A stretch of 64,000 bases of DNA from Cannabis sativa (taxonomy: Eukaryota > Streptophyta > Magnoliopsida > Rosales > Cannabaceae). A model generated the notes under the pieces. The model made no database searches. It saw only the letters and a program-made list of their open reading frames with translations, and had not been told where the DNA came from. The position numbers and the translations under genes are program-made. The stretch spans positions 48,501,429-48,565,428 of the forward strand of contig NC_083610.1 in assembly GCF_029168945.1 (NCBI RefSeq), written 5' to 3'. Of the stretch, positions 34,972-51,174 are shown in pieces (the stretch's first letter is position 1; each line of letters begins with the position of its first letter).

Positions 34972-36395
34972 AATCGGTACATTTCAATTAATCCTAAATT
35001 CGACGGTGCTTTTCGAATGAAGTTACCGCCAAGACTTTGGTGAATGGATCGGCCAAGTTATCCTGCGTATCCACTTTCTCCACCAGACATCCCCTCTTGC
35101 CACATATTCTACGATAATATGATACTTTCTTTCTATGTGCTTACTTCTCTTGTGGCTCCGAGGTTCCTTATCGTTGGCTATAGCTCCGGTGTTATCACGG
35201 AAGCGGGACTAGAGGCCTTTCCATTCCGGGAACTACACCAAGATCGGTGAAGAACTTCCTAAGCCGGACAACCTCTTTAGCCGCTTCAGCCGCAGCTATG
35301 TATTCTGCCTCCATGGTAGAATCCGAAATCGCAGTTTGTTTAGCACTTCTCCAAACTACTGCTCCACCCCCAAGAGTAAACACCATCCCAGATGTAGATT
35401 TCATGTCTTCAAGACATCCCTGGAAATCTGAGTCTGTATAGCCTAAGGGATTCAAAGCACCACCCTTGTAGACTAATACATAATCTCTTGTACTCTTTAA
35501 GTATTTCAAAATATACTTAACCGCGTTCCAATGTACCCTTCCTGGATTTGATCGATACCGCTCACGATTCCAAAGCCGCATAGCGGCTTGTCGTGTCTAG
35601 TGCATAGCATAGCATACATCGGACTCCCAACTGCAGAAGCATAAGGAATTTTTGCCATGTCTTCTATCTCTTGAGGATCAGTAGGACACTGTTCCTTAGA
35701 TAGACGGATACCATGTCTAGAGGGCATGTTTGCCCCTTTGGTATTGGTCATGGAAAATCTCTGAAGAACTTTGTCAACGTAGGCTGTTTGAGAGAGAGCA
35801 AGGGATCTGTTCTTTCGGTTTCTGACAATCTGAATACCAAGAACATAGGCTGCCTCACCCAAGTCTTTCATGTCGAATTGAGTGTCAAGCCATTCCTTGA
35901 TGTGACTCATTTTCTTGACATTGTTTCCAATGATCAAAATGTCATCAACATAAAGGACCAGGAATACTACTGCTTGGTTTTCCTTGAGTTGGTAAACACA
36001 AGGTTCATCTTCATTCTGATGAAAGCCGTAGGTCTTGATGATCTCATCAAACCTTTTGTTCCATGAGCGAGAAGCTTGCTTAAGCCCATATATGGACCTA
36101 TTTAATTTGCAAACTTTATTCTCCTGTCCAGGAAGAACATAACCTTCTGTTGCTCCATATAGATGGTTTCTTCAAGAAGCCCATTAAGAAAGGCTGTCTT
36201 GACATCCATTTGCCAGATTTCATAATCTAAAGCGGCAGCTATGGAGAGAAGAATTCGGATGGATTTGAGCATGGCAACAGGACTAAAAGTTTCCTCATAG
36301 TCCACACCTTCTCTTTGGGTATAACCCTTGGCGACCGCCCAGCTTTGAAAGTTTCGACTTCGCCTCCAGCACCCCTTTTCTTCTTGTAGACCCAT
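34972..36395 (-). pseudogene. Copia-A reverse transcriptase and RNase H (broken)
   Basis: From high to low coordinates, RT blocks are AKGYTQREGVDYEETFSPVA (36280-36345) and WQMDVKTAFLNG, then a separate frame with FDMKDLGEAAYVLGIQI and LSQTAYVDKVLQRF (35750-35890). The stretch that would hold the catalytic YVDD is at about 35935-35965, where the frame changes. RNase H is at 35195-35581 ([34 protein letters not shown]), ending in a shifted tail. The homologous fragment at 2542-3020 is open across the part that is broken here. Replication would need these activities, so this copy, as read, is not autonomous. Confidence 0.85.
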
Positions 36396-38686
36396 TTACA
36401 TCCAATTGGACGAAAATCTTCAGGTGGTTCTACATATTCCCAGACTTTGTTCTTCTTCATGGAATCCATTTCTGAATCCATACCGGCTGACCATCGCTTC
36501 CGTTGCGGACTTGCCATTGCCTGTTTATAGGTCAATGGGTCGTCATCAATACCGTCACCAACGACCATATTGATTTCACCATCCAAGCCATAATGAGATG
36601 GTTTCGTTGAAACCCTCCCACTACGACGAGGAGCAGTGACTTTCTGAACAGGAGCTCTAGTAGTAGTTTTCTCAGTTGCTACAACTGAGGGAGTGGGATG
36701 TTCCTCTTCTTGAGTAGAAGAAGATGGTACATTTGAAGGAACAGTATCTGTGAGCATTTCCTCTAATACAATTTCACTTTTCGGTTTGTTGTCTTTCATA
36801 TAGTTCTCTTCAAGGAAAGTAGCATTTGTAGAGACAAACACTTTGTTATCCTTGTGACTATAGAATAGTCCACCCCTAGTCTCTTTAGAATTTCCGAAAA
36901 ACATGCAAACCTCAGTTCGCGATTCCAGTTTGCTTTCTTTCTTTCTTAAGACGTGAGCAGGGCACCCCCAAATCCTATAATGGCGCAAACTAGGTGTGCG
37001 ACCATTCCATAGTTCGACGGGTGTCTTAGGGACTGCTTTAGATGGAACAACATTCAAAATGTTGTTCGCCATTTGAATAGCATATCCCCAGAAGGACGTA
37101 GACAGAGTTGAGTAACTCAGCATAGACCTAACCATTTCTAAGAGAGTGCGATTTCTTCTTTCTACAACTCCATTCTGCTGTGGAGTGCTAGGGGCAGTAT
37201 ATTGGGATTCAATTCCAAGTTCAATTAAATGATCTTTGAACTGCATATCCATATATTCTCCACCCCTATCAGTTCGCAAGATCTTTAATGTTTTACCCAA
37301 TTGGTTTTGAGCCAAAGCATGAAATTCCTGAAACTTGTCAAACGTTTCAGATTTCTTTTGCATTAGGTAAAGAAAACTATATCTAGAGAAATCGTCAATG
37401 AAAGTGACGAAATACTCATAACCTCCTCTGGCTTTTACATTCAGCGGTCTGCAAACATCTGAATGTACTAACCCTAGGGGTTCTTTGGCACGTTCTCCCT
37501 TTGCAGAGAAAGAACGTCTGGTCATTTTACCTTCTAGGCAAGACTCGCAGACTGGAAGCTCTCCTAAGACGACATTTTTCAATGGACCGTCTTTGGTTAG
37601 CCTATTGAGTCTATCAAAGCCTATATGACCTAAACGTAAATGCCATAGATAAGTTTGATCATCATTATCAATCTCTTTTCTCTTAAGGCTTCTAGGTCTA
37701 GCTACATTGAAAAGTTCAGTATTTAGTGAGATTTGAGTATCAGGTCTTAAAACATAAAGCCCTCGTTCCATGTTTGCAACACATATATGAAATCCATTAC
37801 GAGAAATTGAACAATTTGAACTCGAAAAATTCAATATATAAAATTGTGTCTGTAAACATGAAACACTAATCAAGTTTCTACTAAAATTAGGAATATATAA
37901 AACATTCTCTAAAAGTAAAAACTTCTTAGAATTAAACTTGATTCGGGCTATTCCTCTTGCTTTAACTGATACCAACTCGCCATTTCCAACTTTAAGCTTT
38001 AACTCATCTGGGGGAAGATTCTCCCAAGTTTCAAGCAGCTGTAATGAAGAACATACATGGTTAGTAGATCCAGAATCAACAATCCAGGAGGATTTGTCGT
38101 TCTCTAAAACACATGATTCAAATACAAAAGCATCACCTTCGTTTGAATTGTCTAGAAGCCTGGGACATTGTTCTTCTTTATGTCCCTTTCCATTACAATT
38201 CGCACATAGAACATGATGTCTGACATTTGTACTTGAAGAAGCAGCTTTGTTGGAGCCCTCATGCTTAATCTTCTTCCTCTGATTAAAACTTGCAATGCTA
38301 GCAGGTCTCATTGCAATCAGATCCCGCTCATGGGCCCTCAACTCAGACTCAAGTTTGTCCATGTCGGAGGAGTTAGGATTGTTCAATAAGTAATATAGAA
38401 CAAAACTGTTATACTCCTGAGGAAGACTATAAAGTACGAGTTTCACCCATTGTTCCTTTGATAAATCAATTCCAAGTAGATTTGCCTTTTGGAATTTCAG
38501 ATTCATCAACAATAGGTGCGAGTTAATGCAACTACCAGGATGCATTTTCACACTATTGAGTTCTTTTGCAAAGATACTAACTAGGAGTGGATCGGGATGA
38601 GGGTTATTCATTTTGGCACTACAACATATCAATAAACAGAAGTAATGTTTCGGTTCTATAAATTCATACACAGGTTCAGAAAACAA
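36239..38686 (-). CDS. Copia-A gag-protease-integrase-RT polyprotein (815 codons, open)
   Basis: The order of domains is: gag C-terminal part with SLPQEYNSFVLYYLLNN (about residues 90-110); CCHC knuckle CANCNGKGHKEEQCP (about 160-175); aspartic protease WIVDSGSTNHVC (about 200); GAG-pre-integrase LWHLRLGHIGF...CESCLEGK (about 345-390). Integrase follows with HSDVCRPL, DDFSRYS, LRTDRGGEY and PQQNGVVERRN (about 405-515), showing the D, D and E positions. The frame ends at the start of RT (WEYVEPPEDFRPIGCKWVYK). It is read from 38686; the true gag start is uncertain because the N-terminal gag half is not found upstream. The copia lineage was not determined. Confidence 0.9.
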   Translation of the reverse strand: MFSEPVYEFIEPKHYFCLLICCSAKMNNPHPDPLLVSIFAKELNSVKMHPGSCINSHLLLMNLKFQKANLLGIDLSKEQWVKLVLYSLPQEYNSFVLYYLLNNPNSSDMDKLESELRAHERDLIAMRPASIASFNQRKKIKHEGSNKAASSSTNVRHHVLCANCNGKGHKEEQCPRLLDNSNEGDAFVFESCVLENDKSSWIVDSGSTNHVCSSLQLLETWENLPPDELKLKVGNGELVSVKARGIARIKFNSKKFLLLENVLYIPNFSRNLISVSCLQTQFYILNFSSSNCSISRNGFHICVANMERGLYVLRPDTQISLNTELFNVARPRSLKRKEIDNDDQTYLWHLRLGHIGFDRLNRLTKDGPLKNVVLGELPVCESCLEGKMTRRSFSAKGERAKEPLGLVHSDVCRPLNVKARGGYEYFVTFIDDFSRYSFLYLMQKKSETFDKFQEFHALAQNQLGKTLKILRTDRGGEYMDMQFKDHLIELGIESQYTAPSTPQQNGVVERRNRTLLEMVRSMLSYSTLSTSFWGYAIQMANNILNVVPSKAVPKTPVELWNGRTPSLRHYRIWGCPAHVLRKKESKLESRTEVCMFFGNSKETRGGLFYSHKDNKVFVSTNATFLEENYMKDNKPKSEIVLEEMLTDTVPSNVPSSSTQEEEHPTPSVVATEKTTTRAPVQKVTAPRRSGRVSTKPSHYGLDGEINMVVGDGIDDDPLTYKQAMASPQRKRWSAGMDSEMDSMKKNKVWEYVEPPEDFRPIGCKWVYKKKRGAGGEVETFKAGRSPRVIPKEKVWTMRKLLVLLPCSNPSEFFSP

Positions 38687-41223
38687 ACAATCACTTATGT
38701 TATAAAAATACTAAATCTAACATAGTTTATTTTCTAAGGTTTCCAACGAACTGATACAGTGTCCCGTTTAGGCGAGAGTCAAAGCATCATCCATTGAATA
38801 GAGTTGTCAATTTATCTAAAATGTCAAACATTCTAGCAACCTTTTATTCGATCAAGATTGGAATTCAGCGTTGTCCCGTTTAGGCGAGAGTCAAGGCAAT
38901 TCTATCTTATGAGCTTCTACCATTGTTTCGTATTCTTATAAGTCTTACATAGTCGCCACCATTAGGGTGGTCATGAACCATATAAATAAACCTATAAGAA
39001 TACTTATCTTTCGAGATTAAACGGCGCTAACTTGCTAATGAACGTTCCTCCATTAGGGAGGATTACTCACTAAAACAATAGCTATGTAAAACCAACAATG
39101 GAGATCGAATTTCTCTTTGATTAAAGCTCATTATTTAATCATGTATTTTGTCTAATCATTTACATTCCATATCTCAATAATGAAATATTACAAATTAAAG
39201 TAAAAAAACTTTAATTAAATTTCAAAAATGGAATAATTTTGAAAAATATCTTATTTAAGTTGTTTAGAAAATCTAAATACCCAACTTAAAATATTCTTCA
39301 AACAATGACTTAATTAAATATTACCAATTAAGTAGTAACCACTTAATTTAGAAGATATTCCATTTTAAGTTCCCATATTTAGAAAATATCAACTTAAAAA
39401 AATATCTAAGGAATCTTAATAACCAATTTCCAAAATTCTTCAACTTAATTTATAATAGGAAATTCAAAAATATTCAAATCTAAGTTGATTTGATAGATTT
39501 AACTAAATCTCAACTTAAATAGGAATATTTAATGAAATTATAAAATTAAGATTCAGAAAGAATTTATATGGTTATAATTCCATATTTAATTAAAACAAGA
39601 AAAATACATATAGCTTTCTAGAATATGACTATTCAAACTATGTTTTTCTTAAATTAATTTCAAGGAACAATGAAATTAATTATGTTGCTAATCAATCTTT
39701 TATTAGGTCAAACTAATATAATTAACCTATCACAGTTATCCAAATCAGGCAAATGGGCCTTCACAATTGGGGTTGTTCATGTGAGGGGGAGCTGGGTCCA
39801 GTATGTCGCACCCACTTCTAAGGCTCCCAACTCTCACACAAGGCCCAAAAGAGAGGAATTTAACCTTACAATGAATAACTGTTATTAATTGAATAGGCTC
39901 ACAACTAAATGAGCCTAAATAAAATCTATCAGTTATAATATTTTATTTAGCAACAACCACCTATATGTATCTATAATAGAAATTAAACATATAGGCTCAC
40001 ACAGGCATACACATTTGGATGGATCCTATCATGTTGCTAAGTCATACACAGATGAAAGAAGTTTGTAAAAAATTACCTGTTACAAATTATTTACTTGATC
40101 TATCGTCAATTGAACCTTTGGTTAAAACTAGATCAGTTGATCTATCTTCAAGTTAACCAAGACAATTTAGATCAAGCAATAATAGGTTTTAGAAAACTTA
40201 CAAACAATCTAAAACACATACTCCTGCAACAAGGTTAGATTTGGATAGTTGGATGTAGGATTTATTTAATTTTAATCATTTATTTCGAAAAATAAAATAA
40301 AATTAAACCTACCATTTTGAAAAATTAGGTTTTGGGTAACCTAATTGTCATTTCAAAATAAATTGCTAACTTTCCTTTTAAATTTCATGTTATTTAATAA
40401 ATTAAAAAATAAAATAGAAAATGGTAAATACATACCCTTTTCTTGTTTTACAATTTAATTTAATTAAAAAATAACAAAATTTAAAAGTTAACAAAAAAAA
40501 AATACCTTATTTCCTCTTTTAAAATTATCATGATTATTGTGATCTTATTTTAATTAAGGTCAAGTTACCAAAAAAAATTAATATCTGACCTTAAAAAAAT
40601 AAAATAATCAAATTTTAAAGGAAATAAGAAAAAGGTAAGCAAAACTTGATTTTTTCCTATTTTCAAAATCAAATTACACTAATATCTAAAATTAATTTTA
40701 AAAAAAATTAAAATTAATTTATTTCTGATAATTAGATTTGAAATTTGAAAAACAAAAATCAATATACAAAACTACACAAAAAATCGGAATTTAATTCCAT
40801 GAAATAGCATGAAAAATCGAAAAAAAAAATGGAAAATTGCATGAACTGTACGGATGGCATGCTGTGCATGGCCATCCGCGCGCGGATCTGGGGTGATTGG
40901 CCGAGAAATCACGGCGCAGGGAGGCTGCAAGCAGCCCTTCCGCGCGCGTGATGAGGTTGCTCGTCACCCCGATTTTTCCAATTTTCAAAAATTCATAACT
41001 AATTCAAATTAAATCGAAATCGAGTTCTGTAAAAAAGTAAATTGCTTAGAATTTTCCAAACTATCCAACAAAAATAATTACAGAATAAAAACAGTAACCA
41101 TTTTTCCCAGAATTCACAAACAACATTCAAACATCAATATGACACTCAAAGCAACATGATACCATCCAAAAAAAAAAAAAACAAATCGTTTTAAGTCCAA
41201 ATTTCTTGCAAGCAAATCAATTA
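38687..41223 (-). other. Long non-coding leader of copia-A
   Basis: No gag N-terminus is visible in 2.5 kb. There are two near-repeats of TGTCCCGTTTAGGCGAGAGT at 38760 and 38876, an AT-rich middle, and one GC-rich island at about 40850-40970 with CCGCGCGCGG-type words. A large deletion or replacement in the leader/gag is possible, or an intron. The 65-codon frame at 40791-40988 has no known features. Confidence 0.6.
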
Positions 41224-41240
41224 CCATGGCTCTGGTGCCA
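41224..41240 (-). promoter_or_regulatory. Primer-binding site of copia-A
   Basis: The minus strand reads TGGCACCAGAGCCATGG two bases after the LTR end. It resembles the initiator-methionine tRNA complement TGGTATCAGAGC but differs at two positions. Confidence 0.7.
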
Positions 41241-41242
41241 GT

Positions 41243-43134
41243 TGTTGGAAGTTATTTTACCAGGATCTTAGATCTACTCACAAGTATGTTGATTTAACAA
41301 CCTAAATATGAACTTCTAAAACGATATGAAATTAAACACATAAGAGTATCAGAAATCTTACAGTGATTGCAGCGGAATATATATGTCTCCTCCCACTCAG
41401 ATCTCTAACCCTTGATTCCTTTCTGTAGCAGAGTATAATCAAGATCTGAGCCCGAAATTCCTTCTTTGTTGTCTCTGAATTCTACACAGCCTTCCTCACT
41501 ATGATTGAGGTATTACTTGATGTGTGTGGGCACTACTCTAGCACTCATATATTTCGAAACAGTGAAGGTATAGAGAGAGAGAGGGTGGCGGCTCAGAGAG
41601 AATTTTCTGAGAGAAAATTCTTTCAGAATAATGCTGTAAAAAGCTTTTTCAGAGATACAGAGATGTGTGAAAATCTGAAGCCTTTGCCTTCTATTTATAG
41701 AAGACCACCAAGGGCTATGATTGACATTTTGAACTGAGAAAATCAAGGGGAAAAGGAAGGTAAAGGGCCGGCCTAGGCAATGTGGAAACAAGCCTTGCCT
41801 CTTTTCAAACTTTCCTTTTCCTACACTTGATAGTTTCCCTTTTTGTGAAATGTTGCCAATTCCACTGTTCAACCATATTAATGATAAATCTAATTACTTA
41901 ATAATTAAAAATAATTATCAAATAATATATTATCATTTATTTTATTAATAATGAAACTAATTAAAGTTTCCTAATTAATAAATATGCCCTTCAAAATCTC
42001 TATTTACTGTTTTGCCCTTAATGAGTGCTAAATTCTCAAACTGATAAGTTTATCTTGAGAATTCTTAATTGATTAATTAAAATCAATTAAATGAGTCCTA
42101 CAAGTAATATCATCTCAACTAGTGAGGGGACCATGGGTCTATATATCCGAGCTTCCAATAAGCAGATCTAGAATTTACCACTTAAATTCACTGACTTATT
42201 AATTCTTCGTTGAATCCACACATAGAACTCAGAATTGCACTCTCAGTATATAGAATGCTCTATATGTTCCACCATATAGACACATTATTAGTTATCCATT
42301 GTTATAATCCTAATGTGATCAATGATCCTCTATATGGATGATCTACACTGTAAAGGGACTTAGATTACCGTAACACCCTACAATGTATTTTATCCTTAAA
42401 ACACTTAACCCTGTATAAATGATATTTCAACTAAGTGAAATGAGTACTCAATCATTTATCTCGTTTGGTTAAGCTCGAAGGAAATCACCCTTTGCTTACT
42501 ATTCGCCAGATAGAAGCTATAGATTCCATATTTATGTTAGCGCTCCCACTCAATCGCACTACCGTGTTCCCAAAATGTATGTATTGCCCAGACTACAGTT
42601 TTAGGCTTAACTAACAAATCAAAGAACACGAATAACACTCTTGAAATTAAGCCTAACCATATCAAGATTTAGATCATGTGATCTAGGATCAACTTCTGAT
42701 ATTGAATTGAATAGATGTTTACGGTAAGTTTCAAAATCTAATTCAAAGTTCAATATCGGTCCATTCCAATGCACACTCCATGCATCCAACCTGAGCTTTA
42801 CTTTAACCTATGTTCTGGAAAGAACATAACATTTCTCCAAATGTAAGTAAACTCTGTTGTAGATTGTCATATCAGTGAAACCCAGTGTTCTGATAAATCT
42901 AGGAATACTTTATTCACATAGTCATGTTTATTTTCCACTGTGTTGACAACACAATAAACATGTTCAAGTATGTGAAAGGGGTTTGGATGAATTTATAAAT
43001 CAAATAGACAAGCAATTGATTAAGTGAACCAAAACATACACAAGTGAATGAAAAATTACTTCTGTTACTTTATTGATATAGAATAATCTGGATTACATTG
43101 AAACAGAGTTTTATTTAGGGCATAAAACCCAACA
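41243..43134 (-). mobile_element. 5' LTR of the full-length copia-A
   Basis: It is 1892 bp long, TGTTGGAAG to CCCAACA on plus, with a TATA box at 41692-41699. It is almost identical to 33057-34944. Confidence 0.95.
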
Positions 43135-43139
43135 AAAGA

Positions 43140-43765
43140 TTGGGTGCTAAGCAAGATTGCACGACCAGGAGGATGGGGCAAAGTTGGGCAAGCCTAGGTC
43201 AGGAGGTGTGGAGATCGAGCGCGAGTTTGGGCAGATCGAAAATAATATGTGCAAATAGAGTAGAGAACAGAGAACACCAATTCATAAAAAAAAAAAAAAA
43301 ACCAAACCAAACAAAAAACAAAATACAAGCAGAGAAGTCCATCACAGGGGAAGAAGAAAAAGAAGAAAATAATCTTTAATATATTAGTTTTTTATTTTAA
43401 ATTTATTTAAATAATTTTAATTAAGATTATGAATAGGACCAATTATGAATCAACACGTGGAATTTTTTTTTATCCATTAAAGGAGGTGTTAAGTGGGTAC
43501 TAACGGGACTAACGGAAATACATAATTTGATTGTTTTTACTGTTATTTTTAAATTTATATACTTATTAGCAATAAACAGCATATTGAAGAATTTATGAAG
43601 AAGTTACAGCTAAAACCTATAACTACCTATAACTGGTACAACCCAATTTTTAGAAAAAGTTATATTAATTAAAAGGCTCTATAATAAATTCATTTGTTCT
43701 AAAAATATATTTAATTATTTATTAAATATTAAAAAAGTAAAATATTCAAAATAAATAAATTATAA
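43140..43765. other. Unassigned DNA between copia-A and the MULE
   Basis: No gene or repeat is recognised. A moderately GC-rich start (43140-43250) gives way to AT-rich sequence. The AAAGA duplication shows that 43135 onward was contiguous with 33056 before copia-A inserted. Confidence 0.6.
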
Positions 43766-43774
43766 TAAAATAAA

Positions 43775-43994
43775 GGGATATTGGCGGCTAAACCCCCCAA
43801 ACTTTTAGGTTTATGACAGTTAACCACCAAAACTCAAATTTTGGCGGCTAAACTACCTAAACCCCACTTCCGTTTTGGTCCGCACTATTCCGTCACTTTG
43901 GCTCCGTTTAAAGGCAAAAATGGCTTACATGGCACGATCCTTGTCAGCAACTCATGCCACATTGGCATTAAATCATGCCACCTTCCTAAAATAA
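43775..43994 (+). repeat. MULE left terminal inverted repeat
   Basis: It matches 49981-50200 in reverse over its whole length with few differences. It contains GGCGGCTAAACC-type words and ends at CCTTCCTAAAATAA. The terminal repeats probably hold the promoter and transposase-binding sites. Confidence 0.95.
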
Positions 43995-44361
43995 ACCAAT
44001 ATGACATAAGAAATTTAAAACTTAATTAAAAAATTAAATTAAAAGCAGAAATTTAATTAAAAACAGAACTAAACCTAGAAAAAAAAAACAAAATTAAAAA
44101 CCCAGAACAAAATTTAAATAAAAGAAAACTAAAAAATAAAAGGGAAATAAAATCAAAACAAAATTAAAAGTGGACAGAACTACACTTACACTTAACCCTT
44201 GTCCATTCGAACCCCTAACACAAAAAACCTCACCATCTCTTCCACCATTGTCGTCTGCAACAGTGGAAACCGAAACCCAGCCCCGAAGTAAGAAAACCCA
44301 GCCCCGAAGTAAGAAAACCCACCCCATTCAGGCGACGGTGTAAGGAGGCGAATCAGCAACA

Positions 44362-48676
<4,315 letters not shown>

Positions 48677-48758
48677 TTGTCGTTTAGAATTCTAACATTA
48701 TAATTTACATTAAACTATTGTCACAGAAACTAGTTTTAGATACCTTTTGGATATTTCT

Positions 48759-48914
48759 TGTATAGGTGCATTTTGGTGATCTTTTGATCAATGTCCCGAG
48801 CACCAATAGGGCCTTAATTTATATTTGGCTCAATGTGAATTGTATAGGTGCATTTTGGTGATCTTTTGATCAATGTGAATTGTATAGGTGCATTTTGGTA
48901 ATCTTTTGATCAAT
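48759..48914. repeat. Minisatellite of about 39-bp units
   Basis: The unit TTGTATAGGTGCATTTTGGT plus GATCTTTTGATCAATG recurs at about 48759, 48839 and 48878, with a diverged relative at 48950. It lies between the convergent 3' ends of the two MULE genes. Confidence 0.75.
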
Positions 48915-49213
48915 GCACCAAGCACAACAACAGTATATTTAACTAATGTATAGGTGCCTTTTGGATCCGAACAGGTCAATGCACCAACAACCAAATGAAT
49001 AGAAATTTTATTTTGCAAAAGTTTCAATGTTCATTTAAATTGCCAAGTTTTACATTACATTCTAATACTGCATTAGCAACCAAAAGATATCATTACATCC
49101 TTAAATAACATTCGAACATTATCCTTAAAAACATTACATTTTGGGGTTAACTGTTACAAATATAAAAGTTAAGGTGGTTTTGCCTCACAATATCTCCATA
49201 CATTAAACAACAT

Positions 49214-49800
49214 TCAGAACATTAACCAAAACAGAACAATGGCAACAACAACACTTATGACTAAGATTCCACTGGTGCAAATCTTCTCTTTTGGGTCTTC
49301 AACACTTGTACTGCTACTTCCATTGAAACTCTCCATGCAATCAGTCTTTCCCATACTGTTAAGCAATGAGTGCTCATCAACCTGAACCCCCTTGTTCAAG
49401 GCCTTCAGTATTGAAGATTACTCACAGTTATTTTCCACACTGTTCAGATAATTATATGCATCAACATTTGATGTTGAAATGTCTGAAATTTCTCCCTCAA
49501 GCCTTCTAATTTTACACAGCAGCCCAGGAACCACCTCCGATGCCCTTTCACACATTGGTGGGTCGATCCACTCCCAAAAATAACATCCACCAACCAGCTG
49601 TGGAAAAAATACCATCACTGCAGAATCAGACGAGGTCTCGAGCAAACCAATCACGGAAACACAGAAAAAATTAAAAAAATACAACTCACCCTATAACGTC
49701 GACACATCCCGAATCTCCTTCCTGGGTTTGCATCTGTCCACGAGGTTTTGATCACTACAGGTTGCGCACAAGAGCACTTGGGATGTGGAACCCTCTTCAT
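49214..49800 (-). pseudogene. GRF-type zinc-finger protein with C-terminal membrane anchor (MULE passenger/partner)
   Basis: Exon 1 is 49690-49800: start MKRVPHPKCSC, then TSWTDANPGRRFGMC. Exon 2 is 49597 downward: GGCYFWEWIDPPMC, joined at a GTGAGT donor and TTTCCACAG acceptor in phase 0. Together they form a complete GRF zinc finger (C-x-C, NPGRRF, C, then C...FEW-like). A short coiled-coil-like segment (LLCKIRRLEGEI) follows. An in-frame TAA at 49418-49420 interrupts it, and the same frame resumes to a C-terminal hydrophobic helix GILVISVVVAIVLFWLMF ending at 49214. GRF fingers bind nucleic acid in other proteins, and a tail anchor suggests the nuclear envelope or ER. Its role here is unknown. 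Confidence 0.75.
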
Positions 49801-49980
49801 TTTCTTCTTCGACTGTGCAACAATGGCTGAATGAAGGGAAGGGAAGAACGGGGGAGGTCACAGTGGGGGTTCAGTCGTGCAGGTGAGGGATTTTAAATTT
49901 AGGGTTTTTTTTTTCCTGGGTTATTTCTGTTTTTATTTTAAATTCTGATTTTAATTTAATTTTCTGATTTAGTTTTAATT

Positions 49981-50200
49981 TTATTTTAGGAAGGTGGCAT
50001 GATTTAATGCCAATGCGGCATGAGTTGCTGACAAGGATCGTGCCACGTAAGCCATTTTTGCCTTTAAACGGAGCCAAAGTGACGGAATAGTGCGGACCAA
50101 AACGGAAGTGGGGTTCAGGTAGTTTAGCCGCCAAAATTTGAGTTTTGGTGGTTAACTGTCACAAACCCAAAAGTTTGGGGGGTTTAGCCGCCAATATCCC
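49981..50200 (-). repeat. MULE right terminal inverted repeat
   Basis: It is the reverse complement of 43775-43994, ending CCGCCAATATCCC, followed by the target duplication TAAAATAAA. Confidence 0.95.
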
Positions 50201-50209
50201 TAAAATAAA

Positions 50210-51170
50210 TAATATTTAAATATCTTTTTTTTTTTATTTTGTCTTAATTTTTTTATATTTTATATTTTATATTTTTAATATTAATATTCCACATCAACTT
50301 AGAGTTTCTTATATATTTAAGTTTCAAATTTTTTTTAGATGTGACAAAATATAATTTAAAAGTATTATAATTTATTTTTATCAAAAACATATAAATTTAT
50401 ACTTTTAGAAGAAAATAATTAAAAATATATAAAAGAAAATTATATAACATAAGTTTTTGTATATTTGTGGTTACAATGAACTAGATTATAACATTATCAT
50501 TATCATTATAATAAAATCTTAACAACACACAATACTTTAAAATTTATAATTTATTAAATACTCTGAGAACCTTAACAACTCACAGCACTTTAAAATTTAT
50601 AATTTACTTAACACTGCTCAATTTTTTTTGCATAATTCTGTTGCAGCTGTTTTTTTTTTTTTTTACAACACAGTTATAACTATTTTTTTCTACAGCACAG
50701 CTGTACTAAATTGGCCTAACTCTTATACTTTTTGTTATGATTTTTTTCCCAATAATAATAAGTATGGCATGAATTTTTAATAGTATGAATTTTAATTGGT
50801 TGTAAATATCAATAAATATATTATATATATATATATTTGTATATATATATACGGTATCTATGTATGTTACCAAGTAACCAAATATATACTGAAATCAATA
50901 CAAAAATTTGTAAACATAATGAGACTTTCTTTTTAATAAAACAAAAAAGAAAAATATTTACAAAAATATGGGAAAATAAAGATATGTTTTGATATATATG
51001 ACATAAAAATTTAATTACCTTAAATATGGCATTTTTTAAAAAAAAAAAAAAACTTACAAATATGGGAAAAAATCATGAGGAATGTCAGAAAAAACTTTAA
51101 ATTTGTGTTTCTTTTTACTTTTTTTCTTTTTTAAAAAAAATAAAACACTAAAATAAATAAAAAATCATCT
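50210..51170. other. AT-rich non-coding DNA
   Basis: No genes. It includes poly-T runs and a TATATA tract near 50820-50850. A stretch with TAAATATGG and TATGGGAAAA words at about 51020-51070 may be a decayed outer end of the inverted-repeat element that follows. Confidence 0.5.
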
Positions 51171-51174
51171 CAAC

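Larger units (their letters stand above)
33057..43134 (-). mobile_element. Full-length copia-A retrotransposon
   Basis: The element is 10.1 kb long with target duplication AAAGA at 33052-33056 and 43135-43139. On minus the order is 5' LTR (41243-43134), primer-binding site, 2.5-kb leader, gag-protease-integrase-RT frame, RT/RNase H (broken), polypurine tract, 3' LTR (33057-34944). The LTRs differ by only a few substitutions and short indels by eye, so insertion was recent. Confidence 0.95.

Noticed and set aside
40791..40988. 65-codon minus frame in the copia-A leader
   Set aside because: No recognisable domain, and the GC-rich island alone explains the lack of stops.
43841..44029. 62-codon frames in each MULE end
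   Set aside because: They occur in both inverted repeats as a by-product of the same sequence and have no start context or domain.
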